Notes: generated from the letters alone by a model not told the origin. A DNA stretch of 64,000 bases from Micrococcus sp. (GCA_029961105.1 JASBVO010000014.1:1-64000), one strand, 5' to 3'. Shown: positions 34,783 to 46,088, counted from the first letter of the stretch. Numbers and translations are program-made.

Positions 34783-35817
34783 ATGGGGGCCATGACCACC
34801 GCCGACGCCACGACCCCGCTGTCTCCCGCCCCGGCCGGGCACACCGGGGCGGACCGCCTGCTCATCCTCCCGCCCACCGATCAGCGCGCCGGCACCCCGT
34901 ACGCCAGGGCCCACGCCGGCCCGGCTCGGGCCGTGCTGGAGGCCGGGGGCGCGGTGGTGGCGAACAGCGCGCAGGAGCCCGTCGGCGACGGCTCGGCGAC
35001 CGCGCTGGTGCTGGTCCGCCCGATCCCCGTCGACGAGGTGGAGGCGGCCCTGGACGCGAACCTGGGCATCACGTGGGTCCAACTGCCCTTCGCCGGGATC
35101 GAGCCGTACGTGCCGCTGATCCGGTCACGGTCCGGCATCAGCTGGACCTCGGCCAAGGGCACCTACGCCCCGCCGGTGGCCGAGCATGCGCTGATGCTCA
35201 CGCTGGCCCTGCTGCGGGAGCTGCCCACCCGGATCCGCGCCACCAGCTGGGCCCCGGCCGGCGGCAGCACGCTCAACGGCATGGACTGCGTGGTCATCGG
35301 CGGCGGCGGGATCGCCCGGGAGTACCTGCGGCTGCTCAAGGCCTGGGACACCCGCGTCACGATCGTCCGCCGCACTGCCGGTGACGTCCCGGGGGCCGAC
35401 CGGACCGTCACCCAGGAGAGGCTGGACGAGGTGCTCCCGGGGGCCGGCGTCGTGATGGTGGCCGCCGCCGCCACCGACCTGACCCGCGGCATGATCGGCG
35501 CCCGGCAACTGGAGCTGATGGACCCGGACGCCGTGCTCGTGAATGTCGCCCGCGGCACGCTGGTGGACACGGACGCCCTCGTGGCCGCCCTGGCCGCCGG
35601 CTCGCTCCGCGGTGCAGGGCTCGACGTCACCGACCCCGAACCGCTGCCGGAGGGCCACCCCCTCTGGACCGAGCCGCGCTGCATCATCACGCCCCACACC
35701 GCGGACACCCCTGAGATGTGCATCCCGCTGCTGGACGCCCGGATCGGGCGGAACCTCGCGGCCCGGAGCACCGGGGGGGCTCTGGAGGGGCTGGTGGATC
35801 CGGCCGGTGGCTACTGA
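34783..35817 (+). CDS. D-isomer-specific 2-hydroxyacid dehydrogenase
   Basis: A 344-residue NAD(P)-dependent dehydrogenase that interconverts 2-oxoacids and D-2-hydroxyacids. GGGGIAREYLRLLKAW (about residue 171) is the Rossmann motif, here GGGGIA rather than GxGxxG. NVARGTLVDTDAL (about 253) contains the catalytic Arg, and ITPHTADTPEM (about 303) contains the catalytic His of the family. Substrate specificity cannot be told. The start is ATG 34783 or ATG 34792; neither has a good ribosome-binding site or a clear -10. It stands alone, divergent from the SDR gene, and ends 92 bp before the glutaminase. Confidence 0.85.
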   Translation: MGAMTTADATTPLSPAPAGHTGADRLLILPPTDQRAGTPYARAHAGPARAVLEAGGAVVANSAQEPVGDGSATALVLVRPIPVDEVEAALDANLGITWVQLPFAGIEPYVPLIRSRSGISWTSAKGTYAPPVAEHALMLTLALLRELPTRIRATSWAPAGGSTLNGMDCVVIGGGGIAREYLRLLKAWDTRVTIVRRTAGDVPGADRTVTQERLDEVLPGAGVVMVAAAATDLTRGMIGARQLELMDPDAVLVNVARGTLVDTDALVAALAAGSLRGAGLDVTDPEPLPEGHPLWTEPRCIITPHTADTPEMCIPLLDARIGRNLAARSTGGALEGLVDPAGGY

Positions 35818-35896
35818 GCCACACCCCCGCGACGACGCAGCGGCGACGGCCCGGCCACCGAGTGCGGGCCGGCGCATGGGCCGAGGCCGATCGGCA

Positions 35897-35902
35897 TAGG
35901 CT
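35897..35902 (+). promoter_or_regulatory. -10 element TAGGCT of the glutaminase gene (leaderless)
   Basis: TAGGCT ends 7 nt before the ATG at 35910; this excludes the much longer upstream reading frame. Confidence 0.55.
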
Positions 35903-35909
35903 GGGAGCC

Positions 35910-37808
35910 ATGAGATCACCGGTGCAGGACTACCTCGAGCGGCTGCTGGACGAGATCCGGCCCCTGGATGCCGGGCTGCCCCACCAGGCGATCCCGGCCA
36001 CCGCGGACATGGACCCGGAGCTGTTCGGGGTGGCGCTGACCACCGTGGACGGGCACTCCTACGCCGCCGGGGACACGGAGCAGAAGTTCTCCATCCAGTC
36101 GATCTCCAAGGCCTTCACCTACGCCATGGTGCTGGAGGACCTGGGCCCGGAGAAGGTCCAGGAGAAGATCGACGTGGAGCCCTCCGGGGACCCGTTCAAC
36201 GAGATCTCCCTGGAGGCCGGCAGCGGCCGTCCGCAGAACCCGATGATCAACGCCGGGGCCATCGCCACCACCGCCCTCATCAAGGGCCGCGGCGGCCGTG
36301 ACCGGATGGGCCGGATCCTCAACACCTTCTCCGAGGCCGCCGGACGCGAGCTCAAGGTCTCGGATGCGGTGTTCCGGTCGGAGGACCGCACCGGCCACCG
36401 CAACCGGGCGCTGGCCTGGCTGCTGCGCTCCTTCGCCATCCTCGAATCGGACCCCGAACCGGTGGTCCAGGACTACTTCCGGCAGTGCTCGGTGCTGGTC
36501 ACCGTCCAGGACCTGGCCGTCATGGCGTCGACGCTGGCCAACCAGGGCGTGAACCCGGTGACCGGCGAGCGGGTGTTCGCCGCCCGGACGGTGCGCTGGG
36601 TGCTGTCCGTGCTGTCCACGTGCGGGATGTACGACGACGCCGGCACCTGGGCGATCGAGGTCGGACTGCCCAGCAAGTCCGGCGTCGGCGGCGGCCTGAT
36701 GGTGGTGGTGCCCGGACAGATCGGGATCGGCGTGTTCTCCCCGCCGCTGGACCACCACGGCACCTCCGTGCGCGGGGCGGCCACCGTCAAGCGGCTGGCC
36801 ACCGACCTCGGCCTGCACTACGGTGACGCCCCGCCGGTGGGCCGGTCCACCATCCGCGCCTCCTACGACCTGGCCGAGGCTCCCTCCGGCGTGCCGCGCA
36901 GCGCCGAGGCCCTCCAGATGCTGGAACGGCATGGCAGCGAGTGCCGGATCGTGGAGATCGGCGGGGACATCGGCTTCGCGGAGGCGGAGACGCTCGCCCG
37001 GTCCACCACCGCCCTGCCGGAGACGGTGCGCACGCTGATGGTGGACGTGTCCAAGGTGGACGACTTCGGCCGGGCCGCCGTGCGGATGCTCAACCAGGTG
37101 GTGCGCGTGTTCCTGTCCGAGGGGCGGGACCTGGTCCTGGTCGACGACGACCGCCGGCTGGCCGAGGTCATGGTCGAGCACGCCGAGGACTCCCCCTACG
37201 GCCCGCTCCCCAGCCCGTTCGCGGAGGCCGGGGAACCGGACGGACGCACCCACGACCCGGCCGGCGCCGGCCCCGCCTTCCGGTTGTTCCTCTCCCGGTC
37301 CCTGGCCGTGGAGTGGATGGAGATGCGGGTGCTGTCCCGCCACGCCCCCGAGCTGGTGCCGGCCGGCCGGCAGGAGCCGGCCCGGTCCCCGCTGCTGGAA
37401 TTGTTCGACGAGCAGGATGCCCAGACCCTCTCCACCCTGATGGAGACCCGCGAGTTCCGCGCCGGCCAGGTCATCCGCCGCGCCGGCCAGCCCTTCGGCG
37501 GGATCTACTTCATCACCTCCGGGCAAGTGGAGCTCACCAGCCAGGGGGCCGGCGGCCGCCGCTACCGGCAGGTGTTCCTGTCCCCCGGGATGATCTTCGG
37601 TGAGATCGCGCTGGGCCAGGCCGGTCGGCAGATCACCACCGTCCGCGCCGTGGGCCCGGTGAGCACCCGCGTGCTCACCGCCCAGATGATCTCCTCCCTG
37701 GAGGAGACCGACCCGCAGCTGGCGATCAAGCTCTGGTCCGCCCTGGCCCGGGACGCCTACACGACCGTCGAGCAGATGACCCGCGAGGCCGGGGCCCGGA
37801 ACGACTGA
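35910..37808 (+). CDS. glsA: Glutaminase fused to STAS and cyclic-nucleotide-binding domains
   Basis: A 632-residue three-domain protein. Residues 1-310 are a serine-dependent beta-lactamase-like glutaminase: SIQSISK with Ser64 and Lys67, NPMINAGAI (about 108), MYDDAGTWA (about 235) and SGVGGG (about 254). Residues about 343-430 match a STAS domain (VEIGGDIGFAEAE, LMVDVSKVDDFG). Residues about 494-625 are a cNMP-binding beta-roll (AGQVIRRAGQPFGGIYFITSGQVEL, IFGEIALGQ). It hydrolyses glutamine to glutamate and ammonia in the cytoplasm; the added domains suggest control by a small molecule or partner. Glutaminase with STAS occurs elsewhere; the extra cNMP unit is less usual. Confidence 0.9.
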   Translation: MRSPVQDYLERLLDEIRPLDAGLPHQAIPATADMDPELFGVALTTVDGHSYAAGDTEQKFSIQSISKAFTYAMVLEDLGPEKVQEKIDVEPSGDPFNEISLEAGSGRPQNPMINAGAIATTALIKGRGGRDRMGRILNTFSEAAGRELKVSDAVFRSEDRTGHRNRALAWLLRSFAILESDPEPVVQDYFRQCSVLVTVQDLAVMASTLANQGVNPVTGERVFAARTVRWVLSVLSTCGMYDDAGTWAIEVGLPSKSGVGGGLMVVVPGQIGIGVFSPPLDHHGTSVRGAATVKRLATDLGLHYGDAPPVGRSTIRASYDLAEAPSGVPRSAEALQMLERHGSECRIVEIGGDIGFAEAETLARSTTALPETVRTLMVDVSKVDDFGRAAVRMLNQVVRVFLSEGRDLVLVDDDRRLAEVMVEHAEDSPYGPLPSPFAEAGEPDGRTHDPAGAGPAFRLFLSRSLAVEWMEMRVLSRHAPELVPAGRQEPARSPLLELFDEQDAQTLSTLMETREFRAGQVIRRAGQPFGGIYFITSGQVELTSQGAGGRRYRQVFLSPGMIFGEIALGQAGRQITTVRAVGPVSTRVLTAQMISSLEETDPQLAIKLWSALARDAYTTVEQMTREAGARND

Positions 37809-37821
37809 GCCGCCGCGCGCC

Positions 37822-39750
37822 TCAGCTGACCGCGATCTCCGCCCGGGCCTCGGCGGAGTCGTCCCGCAGCGAGCCGAAGTCCTTGATCTCGTGCCGCCCG
37901 GCCCGCATCGCCCGCAGCGAGTTGGCGATCGCCACCACGTCCACGGCCTCCTGGAACAGCGCGCCGACGATCGCCGGGATCACACCGGTCGCGGCGATCA
38001 GCATCAGCACCAGGGACAGCGCGATGCCGGCCCAGATGGACTCCTTGGCCACGCGCAGGGTGCGCCGGCCCACCGAGACGGCCACGGCCGCCCGGGAGAT
38101 GTCGTCCCGGATGATCACGACGTCGGCCGTCTCCGAGGCGGCCGTTGAGCCGCGCGCTCCCATCGCCACCCCGACGTCCGCGACCGCCAGCACGGGGGCG
38201 TCGTTGACGCCGTCGCCCACCATCATGACGGGGCCGGGGCGTGCCTGGCGGACCAGCCGGACCTTGTCCTCGGGCAGCAGGCCGGCCTCGACGTCGGTGA
38301 TCCCCGCCTGGGCGGCGATGTGCCGGGCGGTGGCCTCGGCGTCACCGGTGAGCATCATCCGGTGCTCCACGCCGAGGCGGTCCAGCTCGGCGAGGGTGGC
38401 CGGGGCATTGGCGCGGAGCCGGTCCGAGAGGATGAGGGTGCCGGCGAAGACGCCGTCCACGCCCACGTAGACGGCCGACTCCCCGGGGCTGAGTTCTGCC
38501 GGCACCAGGCCGGTGGTGTGGTCCCGGACGTAGGCGGACTTGCCGACGATCACCCGCCGGCCGTCCAGGACCGCCGTGACCCCGTTGGTCGCCTCCTCAC
38601 GGGCGTCCGAGGTGGTGATCAGCTCCAGTCCGCGGTCCTCCGCGGCCGAGCGGATGGAATCGGCCAACACGTGCACCGAGTACTGTTCGGCCGATCCTGC
38701 CAGCCGCAGCAGCTCCGGTGCGCTGAGGCCCGCGCCTCCGTCCGCTGTGCGTGCCGGCCGGACCTCGAGCAGTTCTGGATGGCCGTAGGTGAGCGTCCCG
38801 GTCTTGTCGAAGGCCGCCGTGCGCACGGTACCGAGCGTCTCGATGACGCCACCGGACTTGACGATGACCCCGTTCTTCGCAGCCCGGGACATGCCGCCGA
38901 GGAAGGCGACCGGCGCGGCGATGAGCAGCGGGCACGGCGTGGCCACCACCAGCACCTCCGCGAGGCGGACCGGGTCCTGCGAAGTCCACCAGGCGATGCC
39001 GCCGATGAGGTAGGCGACCAGCGTGAACGGGACCGCGTAGCGGTCGGCCAGGCGCACCATGGGCGCGCGGGACTCCGAGGCCTCCCGGACCAGGGACAGG
39101 ATGCGGGCGTACTGGGAGTCCGCCGGGCGGGCGGTGGCCTGCAGCACCACGGCCTGCTGGCCGTTGAGGGCACCGGAGAGCACCCGGTCCCCGGACCGGC
39201 GCGTCACCGGCAGGGACTCGCCCGTCAGGGAGGACTCGTCGAAATCGGCCTCCACGCCCGCGCCGTCGCCGCCGGGGATGAGGACGCCGTCCACGGGGAC
39301 CACCTCGGCGGGGCGCACCAGCAACCGGTCGCCGACGCCCACCTCCTCCAGCGGGACGTCCTGCGTGCCGCCGTCGGGATCCAGCCGGTGCGCCACCTGC
39401 GGAGCCCGTTCGAGCAGGGACGTCAGACTGCGCTTCGCCCGGCCGGCGGCATAGTCCTCGAGCGCCTCGCCGCCGGTGAGCATGAGGCAGACCACGAGCG
39501 CGGCGAGGTACTCCCCGACCAGCAGCGTGGCACCGATTGCGGTGACGGCCAGGATGTCGATCCCCCAGTGCCCCCTGAGCAGGTCCCTGACCATGCCCAC
39601 GGCGGTGTAGAGGACCACCGCGGTGCCGAAGCCGGTGGCCAGCCACCGCGCCGGGCCCGTCGCGCCGGAGGACTCGAGCACGAGGGTGGCCACCAGGGCC
39701 AGCAGGGTGGCCACCACCCAGGGGTAGGACCGGACCAACGAGAACCTCAT
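37822..39750 (-). CDS. P1B-type heavy-metal-translocating ATPase
   Basis: A 642-residue membrane ATPase. It has the actuator TGES loop (about residue 176), metal-site motif TPCPLLIAAPVAF in helix 6 (about 275), phosphorylation site FDKTGTLTYG (about 315) and GDGVNDAPVLA hinge (about 540). It lacks an N-terminal metal-binding domain. TPC replaces the commoner CPC or SPC, and the usual His-Pro in the nucleotide domain is His-Val (EQYSVHVLADS), a subgroup trait or a change in ATP binding. The metal is not predictable. ATG 39750 has GGAAGGGAG five bases upstream. It ends 13 bp from glsA. Confidence 0.85.
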   Translation of the reverse strand: MRFSLVRSYPWVVATLLALVATLVLESSGATGPARWLATGFGTAVVLYTAVGMVRDLLRGHWGIDILAVTAIGATLLVGEYLAALVVCLMLTGGEALEDYAAGRAKRSLTSLLERAPQVAHRLDPDGGTQDVPLEEVGVGDRLLVRPAEVVPVDGVLIPGGDGAGVEADFDESSLTGESLPVTRRSGDRVLSGALNGQQAVVLQATARPADSQYARILSLVREASESRAPMVRLADRYAVPFTLVAYLIGGIAWWTSQDPVRLAEVLVVATPCPLLIAAPVAFLGGMSRAAKNGVIVKSGGVIETLGTVRTAAFDKTGTLTYGHPELLEVRPARTADGGAGLSAPELLRLAGSAEQYSVHVLADSIRSAAEDRGLELITTSDAREEATNGVTAVLDGRRVIVGKSAYVRDHTTGLVPAELSPGESAVYVGVDGVFAGTLILSDRLRANAPATLAELDRLGVEHRMMLTGDAEATARHIAAQAGITDVEAGLLPEDKVRLVRQARPGPVMMVGDGVNDAPVLAVADVGVAMGARGSTAASETADVVIIRDDISRAAVAVSVGRRTLRVAKESIWAGIALSLVLMLIAATGVIPAIVGALFQEAVDVVAIANSLRAMRAGRHEIKDFGSLRDDSAEARAEIAVS

Positions 39751-39862
39751 GCCGCTCCCTTCCGAAGCGCCCAGGAAATCCCTGTTCTGCGGCTTCATCT
39801 TCTCGTGGAGTCGCAGCGGTTTCCAGAAAGGTGAGGCTCACCTCCATCGCGCCCCGTATCCC

Positions 39863-39891
39863 TTGACTCGGCTCCCCACCGGGGCCAGACT
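39863..39891 (+). promoter_or_regulatory. Promoter of the APC permease (TTGACT-17-CAGACT)
   Basis: TTGACT (39863-39868) and CAGACT (39886-39891) are 17 bp apart. Transcription would start near 39898, after the upstream ATG at 39895, which supports the GTG at 39931. Confidence 0.65.
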
Positions 39892-39930
39892 GCGATGACC
39901 GTCCGACCTCGACGAACTCCGGAGGTTCCC

Positions 39931-41430
39931 GTGGCCACCACCTCGCACCACGTCCCGGATGTCGCGAAGGGCGAGGAGGGACAACTCAAGCGCGTCCTCG
40001 GACCGAAGCTGTTGCTGCTGTTCATCGTGGGGGACATCCTCGGCGCCGGCGTCTACGCGGTCACGGGCCCGATGGCCGGGATCGTCGGGGGCATCCTGTG
40101 GCTGCCCTTCCTGCTGGCCTTCGTCGTGGCGTCCATGACGGCCCTGTCCTACCTGGAGCTGGTCACGCACTACCCGCACGCGGCCGGGGCCGCGCTGTAC
40201 ACGCACAAGGCCTTCGGCATCCACTTCCTCACCTTCCTGGTGGCCTTCGCCGTGGTGTGCTCCGGGATCACCAGCGCCTCGACGTCGGCCAACGTCCTCG
40301 CCCAGAACTTCTTCGGCGGCCTGGAGGTCAACGGCTGGTCGGGACCGGTCGAGGGCGGGGCCGTGACCGCCCTGGCCCTGGGCTTCATGGTGCTGCTCGC
40401 CCTGGTCAACCTCCGGGGCGTCGGCGAGAGCATCAAGTTCAACGTGGTGCTGACCCTGGTGGAGGTGACGGCACTGTGCATCGTGATCGGCGTCGGATTC
40501 TTCGCGATGGCCCAGGGCGGCTCCGACCTGAGCCAGATCATGGTCTTCCAGGACAGCGGGGACAAGGGGCTCTTCCTGGCGGTCACCGCCGCGACCTCGA
40601 TCGCCTTCTTCGCCATGGTGGGCTTCGAGGACGCGGTGAACATGGTCGAGGAGACCAAGGATCCCCGGCGCATCTTCCCGCGGACCATGCTCACCGGCCT
40701 CGGCATCGCGGTGCTGTTCTACATGCTGGTGGCCATCTCCGCGGTGGCCGTCCTGTCCCCCACCGAGCTGGCAAGGATCGGTGAGGCCGAGGGGCGGGCC
40801 CTGCTGGAAGTGGTGCAGAAGGGAGCCCCCGACTTCCCGGTGGACCGCATCTTCCCGTTCCTCGCCGTGTTCGCCGTGGCCAACACCGCCCTGATCAACA
40901 TGCTGATGGCCAGCCGGCTCGTCTACGGCATGGCCCGGCAGAACGTGCTGCCGAAGCCTCTGGGGAGGGTCCTGCCGCACCGGCGGACCCCGTGGACCGC
41001 CATCCTCTTCACCACCCTGCTGGCCCTGGCCCTCATCTGGTACGTCACCTCGGACCCGGAGAGCAACATCGTGGCGAACCTCTCCAGCACCACCGCCCTG
41101 CTGCTGCTGTGCGTCTTCGCGGTGGTGAACGTGGCGTGCATCGTGCTCCGGCGCCGGCGCGGGACGGACGGGCAGGACCTACAGGCCTTCACCTCCCCGC
41201 GGGTGGTGCCGTTCCTGGCGGCGGCCCTCTCCCTGTTCCTGGCCGGGCCCTGGGTGGAGCGGGACCCCATCGTCTACCAGATCGCGGGCGGCCTGATGGT
41301 CCTCGGGGTCCTCCTGTGGGTGCTCACCCACTTCGTGAACAAGGCGACCAACCGGGAGGAGGGGACGCCCGTCGGTGACCTCAGGATCGGCGAGGACGAG
41401 CAGCTGCCACCGCGGCCTCCGGGGCGTTGA
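39931..41430 (+). CDS. APC-superfamily amino acid permease
   Basis: A 499-residue permease with about 12 transmembrane helices. The N-terminal FIVGDILGAGVYAVTG (about residue 35) is the substrate-binding unwound helix 1 of APC transporters, and GFEDAVNMVEETKDPRRIFPR (about 230) matches the helix 6-7 region. It most resembles the cationic/neutral amino acid:proton group (YfnA/CAT-like); the substrate is unknown. The GTG at 39931 is preferred because GGAGGT lies five bases upstream and the promoter's start site follows the alternative ATG. It ends in a polar, acidic 30-residue tail. Confidence 0.85.
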   Translation: MATTSHHVPDVAKGEEGQLKRVLGPKLLLLFIVGDILGAGVYAVTGPMAGIVGGILWLPFLLAFVVASMTALSYLELVTHYPHAAGAALYTHKAFGIHFLTFLVAFAVVCSGITSASTSANVLAQNFFGGLEVNGWSGPVEGGAVTALALGFMVLLALVNLRGVGESIKFNVVLTLVEVTALCIVIGVGFFAMAQGGSDLSQIMVFQDSGDKGLFLAVTAATSIAFFAMVGFEDAVNMVEETKDPRRIFPRTMLTGLGIAVLFYMLVAISAVAVLSPTELARIGEAEGRALLEVVQKGAPDFPVDRIFPFLAVFAVANTALINMLMASRLVYGMARQNVLPKPLGRVLPHRRTPWTAILFTTLLALALIWYVTSDPESNIVANLSSTTALLLLCVFAVVNVACIVLRRRRGTDGQDLQAFTSPRVVPFLAAALSLFLAGPWVERDPIVYQIAGGLMVLGVLLWVLTHFVNKATNREEGTPVGDLRIGEDEQLPPRPPGR

Positions 41431-41482
41431 CGTCGCCGGTGGCCGGCGGCCATCCTCAAGAGTTCAGGCACTGTTCACGAGA

Positions 41483-41503
41483 CTTGAGTGAATAAAGCTC
41501 AGG
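41483..41503. promoter_or_regulatory. HAIR-like HspR operator before hsp20
   Basis: CTTGAGT (41483-41489), a 7-nt spacer and GCTCAGG (41497-41503) match the HspR-associated inverted repeat CTTGAGT-N7-ACTCAAG fully on the left arm and at 5 of 7 positions on the right. It lies 128 bp before hsp20. HspR regulates dnaK, clpB and some hsp20 genes in actinobacteria. Confidence 0.65.
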
Positions 41504-41630
41504 TCTGTGGTGTTATGCATGGTGCACGGCCGGAGAGCACCGGCCGCCCCACACGAGCCGGGCGCCCCAGAGCCCCGCTCGTCCGGAGAGAACCAGACAC
41601 ACGCAACCAGACACAGACAAGGGAGTAACC

Positions 41631-42128
41631 ATGGCCACTCGTATCGACCCCTTCCGTGAACTCGACCGCCTCGCCGGGCAGTTGCTGAGCCCGGTGCGCG
41701 GCCTGCGGCAGATGCCGATGGACCTCTACAAGGACGGCGACCGCTACATCGTGGAGGCCGACCTGCCCGGCGTCGACCCCTCCAGCGTCGACGTGGACGT
41801 GGACGGTCAGCTGCTGACCATCCGCGCCGAACGCAAGTCGGCGGTGAGCGAGCGCGAGGGCGTCCAGTGGATGACCCGCGAGCGGGAGACCGGCAGCTAC
41901 GTCCGTCAGCTGAACCTCGGCCAGGACGTGGACCTGGAGAGTATCTCCGCCACCTACGAGCACGGCGTGCTGAAGGTGACCATCCCGGTCTCGCCGAAGT
42001 CCCAACCGCGCAAGGTCAAGGTGTCCACCGGCGACGGCGCCCAGGACATCCAGGCGACCGCCACCGAGAACACCGGCGGACAGGACCAGCAGGGCCAGTC
42101 CACCCCTCAGGTGGATCCCAACAACTGA
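41631..42128 (+). CDS. hsp20: Small heat-shock protein, Hsp20/alpha-crystallin family
   Basis: A 165-residue holdase chaperone. A short N-terminal arm (FRELDRLAGQLL) is followed by the alpha-crystallin domain (about 28-130) with YIVEADLPGVDPSSVDVDVD and RERETGSYVRQLNL, ending in the beta-strand HGVLKVTIPV; the I-x-I/V tail motif is the IPV site. The last 35 residues are Gln/Thr-rich and disordered. ATG 41631 has a GGGAGT-like site about seven bases upstream. A HAIR-type operator upstream suggests HspR-controlled heat induction; a strong terminator follows. Confidence 0.93.
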   Translation: MATRIDPFRELDRLAGQLLSPVRGLRQMPMDLYKDGDRYIVEADLPGVDPSSVDVDVDGQLLTIRAERKSAVSEREGVQWMTRERETGSYVRQLNLGQDVDLESISATYEHGVLKVTIPVSPKSQPRKVKVSTGDGAQDIQATATENTGGQDQQGQSTPQVDPNN

Positions 42129-42162
42129 CCCGATCGGCCGGTCCGTCCGGCCCCGGGAACGA

Positions 42163-42198
42163 CGACGGGCCGCACCCCGGCAGGGGTGCGGCCCGTCG
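42163..42198. terminator. Two-way terminator between hsp20 and icd
   Basis: A perfect 16-bp stem (42163-42178 and 42183-42198) with the tetraloop GGCA separates the convergent genes. Confidence 0.85.
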
Positions 42199-42234
42199 CG
42201 CGGCTGCGCGAGGCGTCAGCTCACTGGCGGAGCA

Positions 42235-44469
<2,235 letters not shown>

Positions 44470-44542
44470 GAAGCGTCGCTCTCCTCACAGGGCGCAACCG
44501 GGTGACGGCCTCGCCGGGTCGTGGTGATGGGTCAATCCGGCC

Positions 44543-46042
44543 CTAATCTACCGGAGGGAGGCCGATCCGCCGTTCCGATGACCGCTTCTCCGGGGGTGTC
44601 AGGGCCGCGTCCAGCGCGCGGGCGAAGGCCGTGCCGGGTACTCGGTCCGCATCGAAGTGCACTCCGCAGCACAGGCGGCCGGCGTAGGAGACGGCCGCGA
44701 CGCCGAGGCGCACGTTGGCCGCCAGCACGGCGACCGGCCAGACGGCCGTCACCGGTGCGCCCGCCAGGCCCAGTTCCCGGGACGGACCGGGGACGTTGGT
44801 GACGAACCCGGCGACCAGGTGCTGCCGGCGGGCCACCCGGTCCATGATCCGCGCCCCGAGGGGCCCGCGCATCAGCTCCAGGGTCCCCTGGTCCCTCGCC
44901 CGGGCCTTCTCCCGCCGGGTCTGCCCGGTGATGAGACGGAGGCGGACTGCGGGTCCGTCCTCCCCCAGCGGCAGGTGCACGAGCATGACCCCGACCTGGT
45001 TCGCCGAGGAGCCGTGGCGCGCCAGCGAGACCGGCACGGACACGGGCAGCCAGGCGGGGAGCGCCTCGCCCGCGGCGGCCAGCGCCGCCCGGTAGCCGGA
45101 GGCGACGGCGGCGAGCAGGACGTCGTTGACCGTGGCGCCGGACGACCGGCCGCAGGCCTCGAGCGCCGCGAGATCGGCGTTCAGGAACACCACGCCGCGG
45201 TGCGGCCCGCGCTCACCGAGCAGCACGGTGGGACCGACTCCACGGGCGAGCAGGGTCTTCCGCAGTCGGTACAGCCCGAACCGGATCCGGCCCAGGACAT
45301 GCCACGGGTCGCGGCCCCGAGCCGCCGCCGTACCCCCGGTTCCCGACGCCTCCGCGGGCCGGACCGGGTCCGCGGCCGGCCCACCCTCCGCGGCCGGCCC
45401 ACCCTCCGCGGCCGGCCCACCCTCCGCAGCCGATCTACTGCCCTCCGCGGTCGCTGCCTCCGTCGCCGTCACCGCCTCCGTCGCGGGCGCGGGCGGGTCG
45501 AAGAGCTCGTGGACGATCCCGACCGCCGCCATCCCGTCGGCGATGGCGTGGTGGATGCGCAGCACGGCCACGGCCTGGCCCGGGGACGCGCCCGGGACCA
45601 GCAGGACCTCCCACAGCGGGCGGCCGCGGTCCAGGGGCGCGCACATCAGCTCCCCGCACAGCCGCTCCAGCCCGGCCCACCCCTCGACCCGGCCGGCCTC
45701 GCGCACATGATGCTGCAGGTCGGGGGTGACCTCGGCCCAGCGGTGCCGGCGTCCCGTAGGCACGGGGACTATGCGAAGCTGCGGGATCGCGGCGACCCGC
45801 TCTCGCAGCACGGCGCGCAGGACGGCTAGGTCCACCGTCCCATCCGAGGCGACGACACCGCCAGGGGCCAGCAGGGCGGCCACGAGGAACACGTTGACCT
45901 GGCCATCGTGGTCGAGCACCAGGTTCGCCTCGTCGACCGGTGCGAGCCGGGACGGGACAGGGCGGGACGGGACCCGTCGCGACATGACCCGTCGGGACGG
46001 GGCCCCTCGGGACGTGGCGGGCCGGGCCGGGGTCGGAGGCAT
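44543..46042 (-). CDS. WS/DGAT-like acyltransferase
   Basis: A 499-residue protein of the wax-ester synthase/diacylglycerol acyltransferase family. HHAIADG (about residue 160) is the catalytic HHxxxDG motif, and the C-terminal WS/DGAT domain includes TNVPGP (about 410). Family members make wax esters or triacylglycerol from acyl-CoA. An insert of about 60 residues after the catalytic domain (about 185-245) contains three AAEGGP repeats encoded by a perfect 18-bp DNA repeat, and the first 25 residues are an Arg/Ser/Pro repeat. Usual partner genes for storage lipid are absent. ATG 46042 follows a TAGCCT -10 by six bases. Confidence 0.82.
   Translation of the reverse strand: MPPTPARPATSRGAPSRRVMSRRVPSRPVPSRLAPVDEANLVLDHDGQVNVFLVAALLAPGGVVASDGTVDLAVLRAVLRERVAAIPQLRIVPVPTGRRHRWAEVTPDLQHHVREAGRVEGWAGLERLCGELMCAPLDRGRPLWEVLLVPGASPGQAVAVLRIHHAIADGMAAVGIVHELFDPPAPATEAVTATEAATAEGSRSAAEGGPAAEGGPAAEGGPAADPVRPAEASGTGGTAAARGRDPWHVLGRIRFGLYRLRKTLLARGVGPTVLLGERGPHRGVVFLNADLAALEACGRSSGATVNDVLLAAVASGYRAALAAAGEALPAWLPVSVPVSLARHGSSANQVGVMLVHLPLGEDGPAVRLRLITGQTRREKARARDQGTLELMRGPLGARIMDRVARRQHLVAGFVTNVPGPSRELGLAGAPVTAVWPVAVLAANVRLGVAAVSYAGRLCCGVHFDADRVPGTAFARALDAALTPPEKRSSERRIGLPPVD
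45371..45424. repeat. Three perfect 18-bp tandem repeats inside the WS/DGAT-like gene
   Basis: CGCGGCCGGCCCACCCTC is repeated three times without mismatch and stays in frame, giving Ala-Ala-Glu-Gly-Gly-Pro units in the inter-domain linker. Confidence 0.85.
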
Positions 46043-46048
46043 GCCCAC

Positions 46049-46054
46049 AGGCTA
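46049..46054 (-). promoter_or_regulatory. -10 element TAGCCT of the WS/DGAT-like gene (leaderless)
   Basis: TAGCCT on the minus strand ends 6 nt before the ATG at 46042, within the 46-bp gap after purH. Confidence 0.5.
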
Positions 46055-46088
46055 GGGCCCGGTTCCCCGCCCTGTCCCGCTCCGGTGC

